Below, in pieces: positions 13,298 to 25,395 of a DNA stretch of 64,000 nt; position 1 is the first letter of the stretch, and the number at the start of each line of letters is the position of its first letter. The DNA lies in contig JAUEDM010000001.1 in NCBI GenBank assembly GCA_033439685.1, forward strand, positions 4,898,001-4,962,000, read 5' to 3'. The position numbers were made by a program, and so were the translations under genes. A model generated the notes under the pieces. That model was given only the letters and a program-made list of their open reading frames with translations. It did not search any database and was not told the DNA's origin. Origin of the DNA: Apodospora peruviana (taxonomy: Eukaryota; Ascomycota; Sordariomycetes; Sordariales; Lasiosphaeriaceae).

Positions 13298-16200
13298 TTA
13301 AGCGTCCGAAAAATACTCGTCTCCATACTGGTGATGCCCCTGCGTATTGAGCGGATTCCACGCCTGGCTACCGCCCGCCACGCTCTCCTTGGAGGCCCAG
13401 TACTGGCCCTGGACCCGCCGGTCACGCTCAAACTCAGCCCAGCGCTTCATCGTAATCTTGCTGCTGTCAAACTCGCCCTCGTACTCAATACCCGCCTTCT
13501 TCGTCTTCTCTCCCGCCGTCTTTCTCGTGTCGCCCCATGAGAAGTCGTCAAACTTCCAGAACGCGTACGTGGGCAGCACGAAATTCCAGATCGGGAGAGA
13601 GAGAAGGTAGATCATCATCCAGACCACGTAGGACCAGTTGTGAGATGTCACGACAATCAAGATGGCGGGCAGACCCAAAATCAAGCCAAGTAGAATCAGA
13701 GGGATGATCTGAGGTGGCGAGTGGATGATGGATATGATGACTGAGGACAAGATTAGCTTCCTGTAAACAAAGAGACGGAAAATACAGTGCTAAACCTACC
13801 AACATAGAAGGTGAACGCAATGGCTGCGGGTAGAACAAGGGTGCCGATGAGTTCAATCGCGACAATAAACTGCATGCTGAAGCAGAAGGTTCCGCACAAA
13901 TCTCGGACGAGTACTAGCTCCATGAGATTGTGAATGGTCGAGTTAATCCACCGACGGCGTTGGGAAAGCAAAACGCTGAACGTGTCTGGGACTGTCGTTT
14001 TGCAGACGGCCTGCGGCACAAAGACCTGTTTGCGCTTCGGGAAGGTACGCAGCATCAACGTGCTGAGATATCGATCCTCACCAAGCAGCAACAGGTTCTT
14101 CTTGTGCAGCGTGTCCACCACGTTCTCGGAATAATGTTCCACAACGTCGGGGTTGGCCAGGATCGGGACCCAATAGTTCTGGGCGCCCTTAGGCGCCTTG
14201 ATGCGATACATGCAGAAGCAACCGGGAAGACAGGTGACGCCGCCAAAGACGGATTCGAAAGATTTGGAGAGATGGTGAGAGATGAAGTACTCGAACACCT
14301 GGATGGCCGACACCCAGCTTGCCCGCTTGTTTGCGATCTTGGTTTCGCCGCAGAGACCCATGATATCGGGATCCTTGACCATGGCCGAGATCATGTGCGT
14401 CAGACTGTCGGGGAAAACCTTGGTGTCGGCGTCCACCATGAGAACGACCTCGTAGAAGTCTGGAGATATGCCCGTGACCTTCCAGAGTCCGTTGAACATC
14501 TCGTACTCGAGCTCCGTCATCCGCTCATCAAACATGACCTTTTGGAGGAAGGACATGAGAATGATTTGACTGTCGCGCTTACCACGATTTCCGGGCTTGG
14601 ACTTAACCAGCTCGTCAGGGGTACCGCATTTCACCACCACCATCATTGGCACTCTCTGCTGCTTATCCACGGGGATGGCGGATTTGGCGCCATAGTCGTA
14701 GAAACCGGAGAAAATCTTGGCCATGTTGTGCCGTTTGGAACCGCTTGCGACTGCCACATAAGAAAACGCAGGGACGTCCTCAGGAGGAATTGTGTGGTCC
14801 TTCACCATGCTCAGGACAATATCAGGAGTGGAGAGCTTCTCCCCCTTACCCTTGATAATACCATCGCAAATAACGAGAATCACCTTGTGGCTGTTGGGAT
14901 AATCAGTCATCGCAATCGAGTCCAAAGTGGTGCGGATACCGAGTTCGCCTTCAGAGTAAGCCGTGACCAGGCAGACAGCGTGAGCCAGAGGGAAGCCGAA
15001 CGGCATCCAATCCGAGGGCGGTTGGGGAACCACGGCTTCATGTATAAAGCCAGCAGGACCCGGTCCGTCTGTAGGACTGACGCTTGTGCCGTACGGATCA
15101 GGCTTGAGGAAGCTCGAGCGGCTGTCGTTTCCTTGCCGATACATCGAGTTCGGGTGCAGCAGTTGACCGGCAGCATTTTGGCTAGCCATGGTAGTAGGGA
15201 CTCCGGACCTCCGATTGGTCCTCTCAGCACCATAAACCGCCGAGAAGCGAGAGGTCGTGGGTAGGAAGGTGCTGCTGCGCTTGCTCTGGCGGTCGGATCC
15301 GTTGACACTGCTGCCAATGTCTCCCGGCATTCGTGGTGGGGCGCGGTAGATGTCTTCGGTCCAGTCCTCGATCTGCCTGTTGCGCTTCCGCTGATCAGAT
15401 GTCTGCGAAGTTTTGGAAGCTGCGTAGGTCTTGCTTATAAACCACTGAAAAAGCAGAGCAAGTAGGAATCTCGAGACCACGACCGCGAGAATCAGAACCA
15501 GAGAGACGTAAAGGACAACCTTGGAGGCAATGCACCCGACGGTGTCAGTGTCGACCGTCCCCACTTTGATGATCTCTTCGAAACATTCAGCATTCTGCTT
15601 GTCGCCAGAAGATTGGAAGGCCCGTGTGATATCACGCCCGCGAATGGCCTGATTCGCAGGCGAATTCCTTTCTCCGAGCTCCTTGAAACGGGCAGGGACC
15701 GAGACTTGGGTGTTGTTGAACCAGTTCAGGAGGTCCAGATCGAGGACGTTACCAGAATATACCACTAAATTCCGAGAGCTGTTTTTAATGTCATCCCAGG
15801 TAAAGTAGACATCAGCAGGAGGGTTCAGCTCCAAGTAAAATATGTCTCTTGAAGCTGCCGTGGTGTGACAGGCGTATCCCAAATAGTACGGAATTGATGT
15901 GTTTGGCGATGAGGATCCGTCTTGGTTGAATGTATTGCAGGGGAAGTACCAGGCCAGGTTACCACTTGCGTCTGTCGGGACGTCCGAGCCCGGGGCCGCC
16001 GTGATTAATCCCTTGCACTTTCCATTGACGTTCTGGAACAGGAAGCTCCCATCCTTCCCACCGTATTTCTCAGGGAGATCATAGACGACGTTCGAAAGCC
16101 TACCATCAAGGCGTCTAGGGATACCCTGAGCCACGGGATGACCGGAGTCGTTCAGGTCATAAGCTGATCCGTGGAAAATCATGTAGTTTCTGTCAACTTG

Positions 16201-17034
16201 GTTGACACGCAAGCGAAGCGGAGGTGTTCCACAGACGACCTGGGTGAAGCCGAAGGTAATGAATCCGACAAAGGCCATGATAGCCAGGATGATGCTAATC
16301 AGGCCCATCTTCTCCCTCCACGCCCTCTGTTGCGCCTTTGTCGATTTCCCAAAACAGGCGAGAATGAAGCCGGGACACCAGAATGTTACGACGGCGCAGT
16401 AGATGTTCCAAAAGCTCGGAGGGCGCATGTGCTCTACCACCACCTCCTTTTTGCGCTTCGAATCCTTAGTGATCTTGCCGTGCTTTGTGCCCGACGCTCT
16501 CCGCTTTCTCCGGGCCGGCTTCTCTGTTTCGACCACCTCGGGGCGTTTTGACGTACGCTTCCTCCTAGGCGGCGAGTCATCCGAGGCAGCTCCGTCGTTC
16601 CTAGAGCCAGAAGCGGATATATCCGGGGTCCCCTCCATATCTTCCAGAATCGGGTCGTTGCCCGTTGAAGATGGTAGCACGTCCATGTTGGCAGCATGCT
16701 TTCTGTAATGATAATTCGGGTGGTCCTTTCCAATCCTGTTTCTCTCCGGCCTGATGAGACTCCTCTTTCGGTTGATAGCTGGGTCGGCGCGGAGCGAATT
16801 ATCAGGCGTCGGGGACAAGGGGGTTTGTTCTACGTTGGAATTAGGAGACGGCAACGGTATAGTCTCGGCGAAGGAGGATCCGGAAGGCGCACGTTGATGC
16901 AGAGGCTGCCTCGTCACCGAGGCATACCCGCCGGCTTCGACATCCGAAGGACGTTGCCGTCGCGACGGCGTTGATCGGTAGCCACGCCGTTCCTCGTAAG
17001 ACTGTCGCGCGCCCGGCCGTTCGGGGAGGGACAT
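13298..17034 (-). CDS. chs-4: Chitin synthase, class IV (yeast Chs3 type)
   Basis: Integral plasma-membrane glycosyltransferase that polymerises UDP-GlcNAc into chitin. Two exons, 13800-17034 and 13298-13740, are joined over a 59-bp intron (GTAGGT donor, CCTCAG acceptor) and give 1,225 residues, the usual class IV length. The start MSLPERPG at 17034 was chosen because the ATG 18 bp upstream overlaps a probable 5'-leader intron (17039-17107, acceptor TCCGCAG). The order is a basic Ser/Arg N-terminus, two membrane segments near residues 210-275 and a long luminal or linker region. A further membrane segment lies near 510, followed by the catalytic domain and a cluster of C-terminal helices. Catalytic motifs are visible: DAD at 868-870, EDR at 986-988 and QRRRW at 1025-1029. 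Its upstream neighbour is the Skt5-like activator. A 444-codon antisense frame is a codon-bias shadow. Confidence 0.96.
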
Positions 17035-17038
17035 GGTG

Positions 17039-17107
17039 CTGCGGAAACCCAAATACCAAGTGTCAGCGTGTTTTCCTCCTTCTGAGAGCCCGAACTGGAG
17101 ACTTCAC
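17039..17107 (-). other. Probable intron in the 5' leader of the class IV chitin synthase gene
   Basis: A GTGAAG donor at 17107, a GCTGAC branch-like site and a TCCGCAG acceptor at 17039 lie just upstream of the chosen start codon. If spliced, the first in-frame ATG (17052) is removed and translation begins at MSLPERPG. Inferred from splice signals only. Confidence 0.5.
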
Positions 17108-19435
17108 CATCTGCAAAGGGACGACGCTTTGAGGGCAGGGAGTCCGTCGAGACGGTAGGCAGCGAAAATTGAAGAAACGACAGGTGTCGGCGGCGCAAAG
17201 GAAGCCAGACAGCCTACGAAAGTCGCATAGATGCCATTCAGACAGTTGAAATTGGCAACTTACGAATATATTATGGGGAGCCGACAGGCTCGGATTTGGG
17301 ATCCTTATTGGGACTGCAGCGAAGCGGCGAGGGGTTCCTCAGGAGACGGGGCGCCACTCTGGGCTAACCACCCAATGGTGCGCCGTCCAGCTCAGCACCA
17401 GCAACCAGCAACAGAGCCAAGGAACCAACCCACGGTAATGGCTCCCTCTAGTATTAGTTGGTTTGTTGTTTCCACTCCCCCAACTTATTCCCAGAATGGT
17501 CGTAATAACGTTGATATTGGATCGACTGTGTGATGGCAGGCGCGGCAGTCGGCACCAGGCACAGTGGCGTGTGCGTTTGTAGGTGCGTGTACGGATTATG
17601 TGTTCGCGGCGTCGTCGACGACGCTGGTGTGTGAGTGTGGGAGACGATCGATGGACCGAAAGTAATAATGTAAATACAGGCAGCGAGCCAAGCACCGGCT
17701 ACTGTTGTTTTCCACTGTGCAAGGCTGATGGATTTAACAGCGGTTTCAAGGGCAACAGCGGCCGGAGGGGGCGCTGACGCAGGCGGGCGGGCGGCTGATT
17801 GGGGGATTCAAGTCTGTCGAGGTCAAGCTGCCCTGCTGTCCTGTCTCTGCATGCAACCTTCTAAACGAAACCACCGTCAAGTGTTTCGAGGCGGGGGCCG
17901 TCTGCGAATCAGGGACCGACTCGGAAGTGAACGTGATGCCGTGGTGGATTTGATGGGAGGCGGTCGGAATTGATGGCAATCATCGAGACGGAAAATCATA
18001 TAAAAATTATATAATGAGAAAGCGACAGTCATAAGCCACCGTAAAGCAGTCAGTCTGCAATGAGAGTATACCGAGGGAAAAAAACAGTTCAATTTGAAAA
18101 CGAGAGACTGAAGTCGAAGATGACAGAGGTCGAGAAGCCGGGGACGCCCAAGAGATTGAATCATCTCAATTCAAGAGCGGTTGTTCACGCCAAACTGGCT
18201 CGGTGGCTCTTCACTTTTCCGCGGTGGGGTTTTGCACTGTGTTTGCTTCCACGTTTTATGGTCTACCCATGTAGGTAATCTGTACAACTCTGTGCGTTAC
18301 AATCAAGGGGTTCTTGTCACCGTAAAAGAAAAAAAAATACGATTCCTCTTGGTTGGAAGTATTGCTATGCATGTCAGTGACAGCTCGCCGGTAAATCCAG
18401 CCGACTTCCGGTGATGCGAGGAACAAAGCAGACGTTGTTGACGTTGTTGTTGCCAATTCAGCTGAATATTGTACAGATCGGTGGGTATCCGTAGCTGTTA
18501 GGACAGACACTAGTTGATATCGTGGTTCGCGGCTCGGTGCCGCACAAAAGTGGTAGAGTAGTAACAGTCAAGCATCAGGCCACCGAATGGCCAATGGCAG
18601 CCTTAATATAATACGGTGGACCGGTGCAAGGGTCGTTGACCAAGCAATGCGATGGCGCCCGTCGGCGTAAATGGCTTGTAGTATGCAACGCTAAGGAGGC
18701 AAAGCTCTAATCCGGGCCCCGTCGTACCGGGAACGAACGACATCAGCTCGTGGTGAGAGATTTGATCTGCCATCTCAACTTCGACACGATTTTTCCCTGT
18801 CGATTGCAATGCCAAGCGAAGCGAGGCTGGAGTAAGTGTGTGAGTGGGCTGAGCGGTGACATCAGTCATGTCTTGGGTCTCGCTAGAATCTGCTGCATGT
18901 ACCCGGAGTTCACGTTGAACTGGAATGGGAGGACGGGCCACGTGTACCGTGATTGTCTCGAAATTCCGTCGCCCGAACGCTGGGAGCCGGCGTCTTGTTA
19001 GAGATCCGCGGGGTAATTCCGAAAATCGACTTCACCCGTCAACCCACACCAGAACTTGCCAGACAGCGAGACTGAAGCTCCTATTTGTATTTTGCCATGA
19101 GACAATGCATCTTCTCCCGGCTTCCGATGCCAAGGCGTGTCGAGAGCACACGAGCAAGAGATTGGCGGGCTCCCAGGAGTCAGGTGTCAGGTTTTCTTCA
19201 TTTTCAGAACCATCTCACCATCACAACTCCTTGCCCCCTGCGCAATGTCCGTCTCCTCTGACTTTTTTCCCCGGAACGAGCTCTATCTATTCCGGATTTT
19301 TTTATTATTTCGAGTTTCAGCGAAAAGAGGCTATAACCAAACCTGTCCAGGATCCAGGAGATGACGACGGCGACCGCCCGGCGGATGCTGCCGTGGGTCA
19401 GCACCTTCAGAGTCCCGGGCTCCTGCCCAGGAGCT

Positions 19436-19461
19436 TCCTAGGTATCTACGGCTACCTAGGA
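19436..19461. repeat. Perfect 9-bp inverted repeat
   Basis: TCCTAGGTA at 19436-19444 and TACCTAGGA at 19453-19461 are exact reverse complements around an 8-nt spacer. Each arm contains the TAGGTA/TACCTA hexamer that recurs in the intergenic DNA of this window. Confidence 0.9.
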
Positions 19462-19974
19462 GCTTCTTCAGGAGTCACTCCAAGATGATAAACATTTTTA
19501 CCCCAGCCCCCGGGACCGTTCCAGTCGCGTTTGCAAACACGGGCCTTGTGTCGTCAGAACCAGCCGTCGGCACTTGTTTCTTGGACTTCAGGACGAACCA
19601 TATGAAGTTGGTGTAGTTCGACGATACGGGAATAGCTCCTAGTAACGCGATGATCTACAGCGGCGAGGGAAGCATCTTGACTTGTTTCCTGGCCAGGCCT
19701 CCGTCTTGCCCCTTGCGGTTCCACCCCCTTTTCCTCCAAGGGATGAGTTTCGCGATAAGACGCGCAGGACTACGTGTAGACGCGGTTGCGAGAGTAGAAT
19801 GTATCCAAGGTAGTTACATGTGTATGATGTACCGTACAGGGTTGTGTAAAACAACATGTTTGCTTCGAGAACCTTTTGTTCGAATTTTCGTCTGATCGTG
19901 TTGCCGGTCACAGATCACAGATGGCAGGTTCCGCTTACCGAAAAGGGATGGTATGTGGTCTGGCAGCTCGTATT

Positions 19975-19998
19975 GCTTGGCTGCTTGGCTGCTTGGCG
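19975..19998. repeat. 8-bp tandem repeat GCTTGGCT, three copies
   Basis: Units at 19975, 19983 and 19991; the last ends in G rather than T. Simple-sequence repeat with no evident function. Confidence 0.85.
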
Positions 19999-22968
19999 CT
20001 TGCTACTACGCGTCGAATATCGCCGGTTCGCCGCCGTCAGCATCTGTGATCAATGAAGAAAGGATACGAAAAGATAGATATCGACAGTCATTGAGGTAAC
20101 CATCCCTAGCAAAACAAGGGCGTTTCCTCCTGTTCACGGCACGTAATCCGTATTGAGTCCAGCCTGGCCGGTGGGCACTTTTGTCGGGGGGCTTTGTCAT
20201 GTCATGTGTGCATTCGTACTCGGCCGCCGGCACTTCGTGACCGGGGTTGCACAGCTCATACGGGGTGGATATTGAAATACCTTGGTATTGAAGCCCGATC
20301 TTTTGACTTTTCAGACACCCCCCCTGGGCGACTAACGTTTGTTGACCCCTAGATAATCCGAAGCCAACGGAGCGTTAAGAGACCCCGAACTTTGCCTTCT
20401 CAGGGGTCCACGATGGGGGGGGGACTTTGGTCAGAACAAAGAAGTTTTCCTCCAACTGCGGCACTGCGGGAGGTGGTCCGGGCCCATCTGGCTGCATGGA
20501 GCTGAATTGCTGAATGATGCTTGCGTCAACGTCGACGCTTCGGCCAAAAACTGGGACTCCATTTGAAAACCAATGCGCACCTGTTAAGACACATATTGCG
20601 CCCATCACGCTGCTATAACCTCGGCGGTAATAAATTTCTCTACTATGGTCACCTGATGGCAGGCAATTCAAGAAAATGGCTAGCGGTCGGCAGTCTCGAC
20701 GTTTTCTTGTCTCTCCACTGCCAAGCATATCGGTTTCCTTGGACCTGGGGAGATCGCTTCATCGTGCTGACGCCATCATGGCGCTAGCCCAGCATCCAAC
20801 GGACCAACGCCTAGCGCAACCCCGTGGCTCGGCGGCTTTTCCAGAAATTCATCCCAGGTCTCGGTAGGAATATTGGCACTCAGTGGCCCTCTACAACGAG
20901 GCTCTGCTGTTGTTGGTTGTTGCCTCATACACTTACACTGTATCTCGCCGTCAGGGGGAGCTTTAAAGCTACCTTATTTTAATGGCCCGTGATTTCGCTC
21001 GTTGCTCAAGACAGCGCGTGCCGCGAGCGGTGAGTCTGACTGGTGGACCGGGTCCAGACTCAATTGGCAGTCTCAAGGGTCTCGAAAAAGGCGTCGAACG
21101 ATCAGGCAGTACGGAATACTAAACTAATGCAACCAGCCGGTCAAGAGGCCAGGCTGCAAGCCATTCGCGATCAGACGGTCAGAACGGTTTTTTTTGCTTG
21201 CGACTTTTGACAAAACGGACTGCCCAGGTTCCAGGGGTTCCAGGTTTGGGCGCTTCCGTCATTCCTGCAAGGAAAGGCACTGGAAGAGTGCTGTCTAGTA
21301 GTAATAAACTGGAGTGATGCGATGAATACAAAAAGCATACAAGGAGTTGAATTATCAGGTGAGTCTGACTGCACAAGTAAGTGCGAGCTTCAGGGCAGTG
21401 AAGCTTGGCTTGTTGGTTCTGCTCTTTCCAGACAGGCTGCTGTGCGGATATCCAGGGAGCTGCTCCTTCCTCACGGTCCTCTCGGACTACAATACCTGTG
21501 CCTCCAGCAAGCACCGGATCCGAAGATTTCTCCCAGTTCAAGTCCGTTCTGCTGACGACAACTCGTCAACATGGGATTGAAATGGAAACTGGAATACACA
21601 CATGGCCTGTGAATATTACACCTCCCCAACAAAGACGTAGCCTATCTGGGCATGCGCGCCGCTCAGAGTGCAACCGCCCACTGCACAATCTGTCAGTTGG
21701 CAACAACACGCCAGCCATCTGTTTTATCAGTAAACTTTCCACCTATGGACTTTCAGGGTTGGTGTTTTGTATTGGATGCTTCGGCGGCTTGCTTCATGTT
21801 TCCTTCAGAACAAAGCGCATCTCTATGAACTGCCAGTGCCAACTGCCCCGCTGCCCAGCCCCGCAGCAACTACAGTCAAACCAACCCTTCCAAGACTCCA
21901 AGGGCGTTCGGCTTGCCGGGTGCCGTTCTTGGACTGCAAAAGAGAAAGTATGGTACGTGGACGACGGACACAGCATGTCTTTGCAGACCAAGTTAAGTAC
22001 GGAATATATACACATTGTATCGTGCCCAGGACGACACTATTCACTTCGCACTGCGGATGTTACAAACTTACAATGGGCGAAGGGAAGGAGTCTTGCGCCG
22101 TCAGGGCTGTAGCTCGCCTCCAGCCTCGCGTTTTACCGTTGTTACCGTCGGGTTTCCGTCAGGAGCCCGTCAGGGTGCTGTAACCAGCGTATTGTACATC
22201 CGTACAGTATCCGTACTCCAAGGTTTCCAGTTCCAGGCTGAGGGTGGTATGGAGTACTGGCCAGGGGTGGGTTAGGAGCGCTGCATCCGTGTTCGTCCGT
22301 CCCTGCAGAGCCACTCACCCGCAGCAAACTTAGGTAGTGGGCTGCCCTGGCCTCCCAAAGTCGTTTCAATTCATCCAGTCAGCCAGTAAGGTAAGCAAAC
22401 GCACAGCGCAGCCACCTGGAGCATCGATGCACCCGCCGATCTACCCAAGTCCCTGAAAAAGACTGGCTGCTTTTCCATCCAGCGCCTGTGTCTGGATTGA
22501 TTGATTCCTTCATTGTCTTCCCATTAGAAATTAATCCCTTGACCGACCAAAAAGACAGCCGACATTCGCTTGTTTCCCTTCCCCCCCTCCATCGATCGTT
22601 AACGACCTTCGTTGTGTTCCTCTCGTCCTCGTCCTCGTCGCCATCTGTATAGTGTCTCAGCCACCGGGGCATCGCTCGTTAACAAGCCCCCGACACTCTC
22701 CACTCGCCTCTCCACTCCGCTACCACGAGGTGGCCGCTGGAGTTGAACCTGCCTGAATCTGCAACGAGAGAGCCGCTTGCGGGGAAACCATCTTGAAGTC
22801 AAACTGCCGAACTCAAGGTTTTCGCAAATGCGTGAGAGGGCGATACGGCGTCTGCGACTTTAACACTAATCGTCGAACTACCTAAACCGCCCCGCCCGCC
22901 AACATTGCCGTCACCAGGAATTCGACAAACCTTCGACCTCGGCCCTTCCCTTCCACCCGCCGCCCGCC

Positions 22969-25395
22969 ATGGCGGCCGTCAACTCTCAACCGCCCGTCTC
23001 TCCCACAACCTCCAGCCCGAGTCGGCGGAAACCCGTTCCCTTACGCGGCCTTCCCTCGCTCGAGCGCTATGACTGGGCGGAAAACACAAAGCCATTGCCG
23101 GGCGTTCCGACATCAGAGTCGCCGAGGTTACGGCAGTCGCCCGTTTCGCCCGTGAAAGTGAACTTTCAGCTCGAGGAGTGGCCACAGCCTTCAAACGCCA
23201 ACATTGAGACAAGTCGGCCATACAATGAGACTCCCCAAGTCCGCGCCCCCAGTGTCCTCGATCGCGATTTGCCCAGGACCCCCGAGGCACCGACTCCTCC
23301 ACCTCATACTCCGCTGTACGACAGCGTCCCCGAACAAAACCCGCTCCGCGAACTTCCCAGAAACCAATCCGTTCCGAATGGGCACGAGAAGCCACTGCCA
23401 GTTCCAGCTCTGGAGTCCCCAAAGTTGCGGCAAGAAGGCTTTACAGGTTCGCCTTTAGGCCGAGAATATGGGTTTCCCCAATCCCTGTTGGCAGGTGGTG
23501 CCTTTAGTTCAGAGCCCGACAACATGAGCGTGAGTGAAGATTCGAGGAGGAAGGACGTGAATAGGCACAGCCGTGAATCGGACACCACCGCGAGCACCCA
23601 GCAACAGGCATCCACCGAGTCCTCGGCGACCACGAGCGCCAGCTCCGTGTCTGGCATCCTGGAAGTATCAGACAGCCACGACAAGTCAGTCGATGTTTCG
23701 CCTGAGAGTTCAATTCTGGACGGTGCTGGGCCTCGAGCCGAGAGTGTCCCTCAGCTTCAATACCATCACTCTGCATTTCTCCCACCACGACCGGCAAGTC
23801 TGGCGATGGACCAAGATCCACGGGCCCAGTCGAACCCAAATTTGACCGAAACCGCCCTCAGTATCAATCGTCATCTGACCCCCAATTCGCATTTCGGGAG
23901 GCGTAGTTCTTTACCTCGCCCTCACTCATCTTATTCTGTTTATTCTGATTTCGGTCCTCGGGGACGTTCCCCCGGGTTATACGGAGGAGCGCACAACCGT
24001 GCACCGTCTGCGCACTCGAGGAAATCTCCCGAAACGAGGCCGTCTTCATTTGCGGAGCTCCTGAATGTGCCGTATCCCCAGCCGGCGCCCGCCCCAATCA
24101 CATTCGACAATTCCCAGCTCCGCCTCGCTGTTGGAAACAATGCTTCTTTGCTTAGCGCCCAGAAGACTTTGGAGATGTACCGGCAGAATGTCAAGAAAAC
24201 AAACGACTTTTCCATCCAGTACTCGTTCGCTGTCTTCCTTATCGCCACTGCGCAGGAGCAAGGCCTGGATTTGGAAGAACCCAGGAGGACTAAGAGTCCG
24301 AAAGTAGGGAAAGATGCCGATAACCCGTCTTCTGGGCCGTTCCCGTCCTCGCCGCATGATTTGGTCCGTGAAGCGCGGGCCATTCTGCAGAAGCTGTCCA
24401 ACAATGGCTACCCCTTTGCACAGTACTACCTTGCCGACGGTTATGCCTCTGGCTTGTTCAGCAAAGGGAAGGAGGACTACAATTCGGCGTTTCCGCTCTT
24501 CGTCCTTGCCGCGAAACACGGCCACGCCGAGTCAGCTTATCGCACCGCGCTTTGCTACGAATTTGGCTGGGGCTGTCGCAAGGATCCGGCCAAGGCCGTG
24601 CAGTTTCTTCGCACTGCTGCATCCAGGAGACATCCAGGAGCCATGACCAGACTCGGGAAGGCATGCTTGTCGGGGGATTTGGGTGAGAAGCGGTATCGGG
24701 AAGGCATCAAGTGGCTGAAGCTAGCAACAGAGTCCGCCGACGCAATATACAATGCCGCGCCTTACCACCTCGGGTGCCTCTACGAGACTGGTTACGGTGA
24801 CGATGTTTTCTTGGATGAGAGCTATGCTGCCGAGCTGTTCACCCAGGCCGCCGACTTGGGTCACCCCGAGGCGAACTTCAGGATGGGTGACGCGTACGAG
24901 CATGGAAAATTGAACTGCCCTAGGGACCCGGCGCTGAGCGTCCACTTCTACACCGGAGCCGCTGAGCGTGGTCATGCCGCCGCCATGATGGGACTTTGCG
25001 CTTGGTATATGGTCGGGGCAGAGCCCATTTTGGAAAAGGATGAAGAAGAAGCCTATGAATGGGCTCGAAGATCCGCAGAACTGGGCAAGTTCATCCTTTC
25101 TTCCTCACCAATAACCTGAGTTGGGTTTCTAACACGAACACTAGGCAACGTCAAAGCGCAGTATGCCGTAGGCTACTTCACCGAGATGGGCATAGGTTGT
25201 CGACGGGATATACTGGAAGCCAACGTCTGGTATGTTAAGGCAGCTGACGCGGGTGATGTGCGTGCAAAACAGCGATTAGCCGCCATCCGCGCGGCCGTCA
25301 GCGGCGGAACCCCAATGGAAGTCGCGTCGCCTCGGAGTCATAAGATCAAGAAGAGCAGCGCGGAGAAGGACGACAAGGAATGCGTGGTAATGTGA
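22969..25395 (+). CDS. Chitin synthase activator, Skt5/Chs4-like Sel1-repeat protein
   Basis: Likely regulatory subunit that activates and anchors a Chs3-class chitin synthase. Exons 22969-25084 and 25145-25395 give 788 residues. The 60-bp intron has a non-canonical GC donor in a strong context (G|GCAAGT) and a CACTAG acceptor. Only this junction gives the continuous Sel1 sequence AELGNVKAQYAVGYFTEMG; without it the frame stops at 25119. The N-terminal 400 residues are Ser/Pro-rich and disordered. Sel1-like repeats run from about 455 to 770 (for example YPFAQYYLADGY and HAESAYRTALCYEFGWG). A basic tail ends in CVVM, a CaaX box predicting prenylation, with Met favouring farnesyl. Yeast Skt5/Chs4 ends in a similar CaaX box. 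The gene is divergent from the class IV chitin synthase. Ascomycetes carry several Skt5 paralogues, so which one this is remains open. Confidence 0.93.

Larger units (their letters stand above)
17108..22968. other. Large intergenic region between chitin synthase and its putative activator
   Basis: About 5.9 kb lies between two divergent start codons, the longest gap in the window. I checked the larger frames (for example 18925-19488 and 21405-22112). They lack family motifs, are broken by many stops in neighbouring frames and show no consistent splice pattern. The region includes a hairpin (19436-19461) and an 8-bp tandem repeat (19975-19998). A long leader, a non-coding RNA or an unrecognised small gene cannot be excluded. 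Confidence 0.55.

Noticed and set aside
13930..15264. 444-codon plus-strand open frame antisense to the chitin synthase
   Set aside because: It lies wholly inside the catalytic exon, its peptide is His/Arg/Asp-rich without motifs, and it is explained by codon bias of the real gene.
21405..22112. 235-codon plus-strand frame in the large chitin-gene gap
   Set aside because: No conserved motif, three overlapping frames of similar quality, composition typical of non-coding DNA here.
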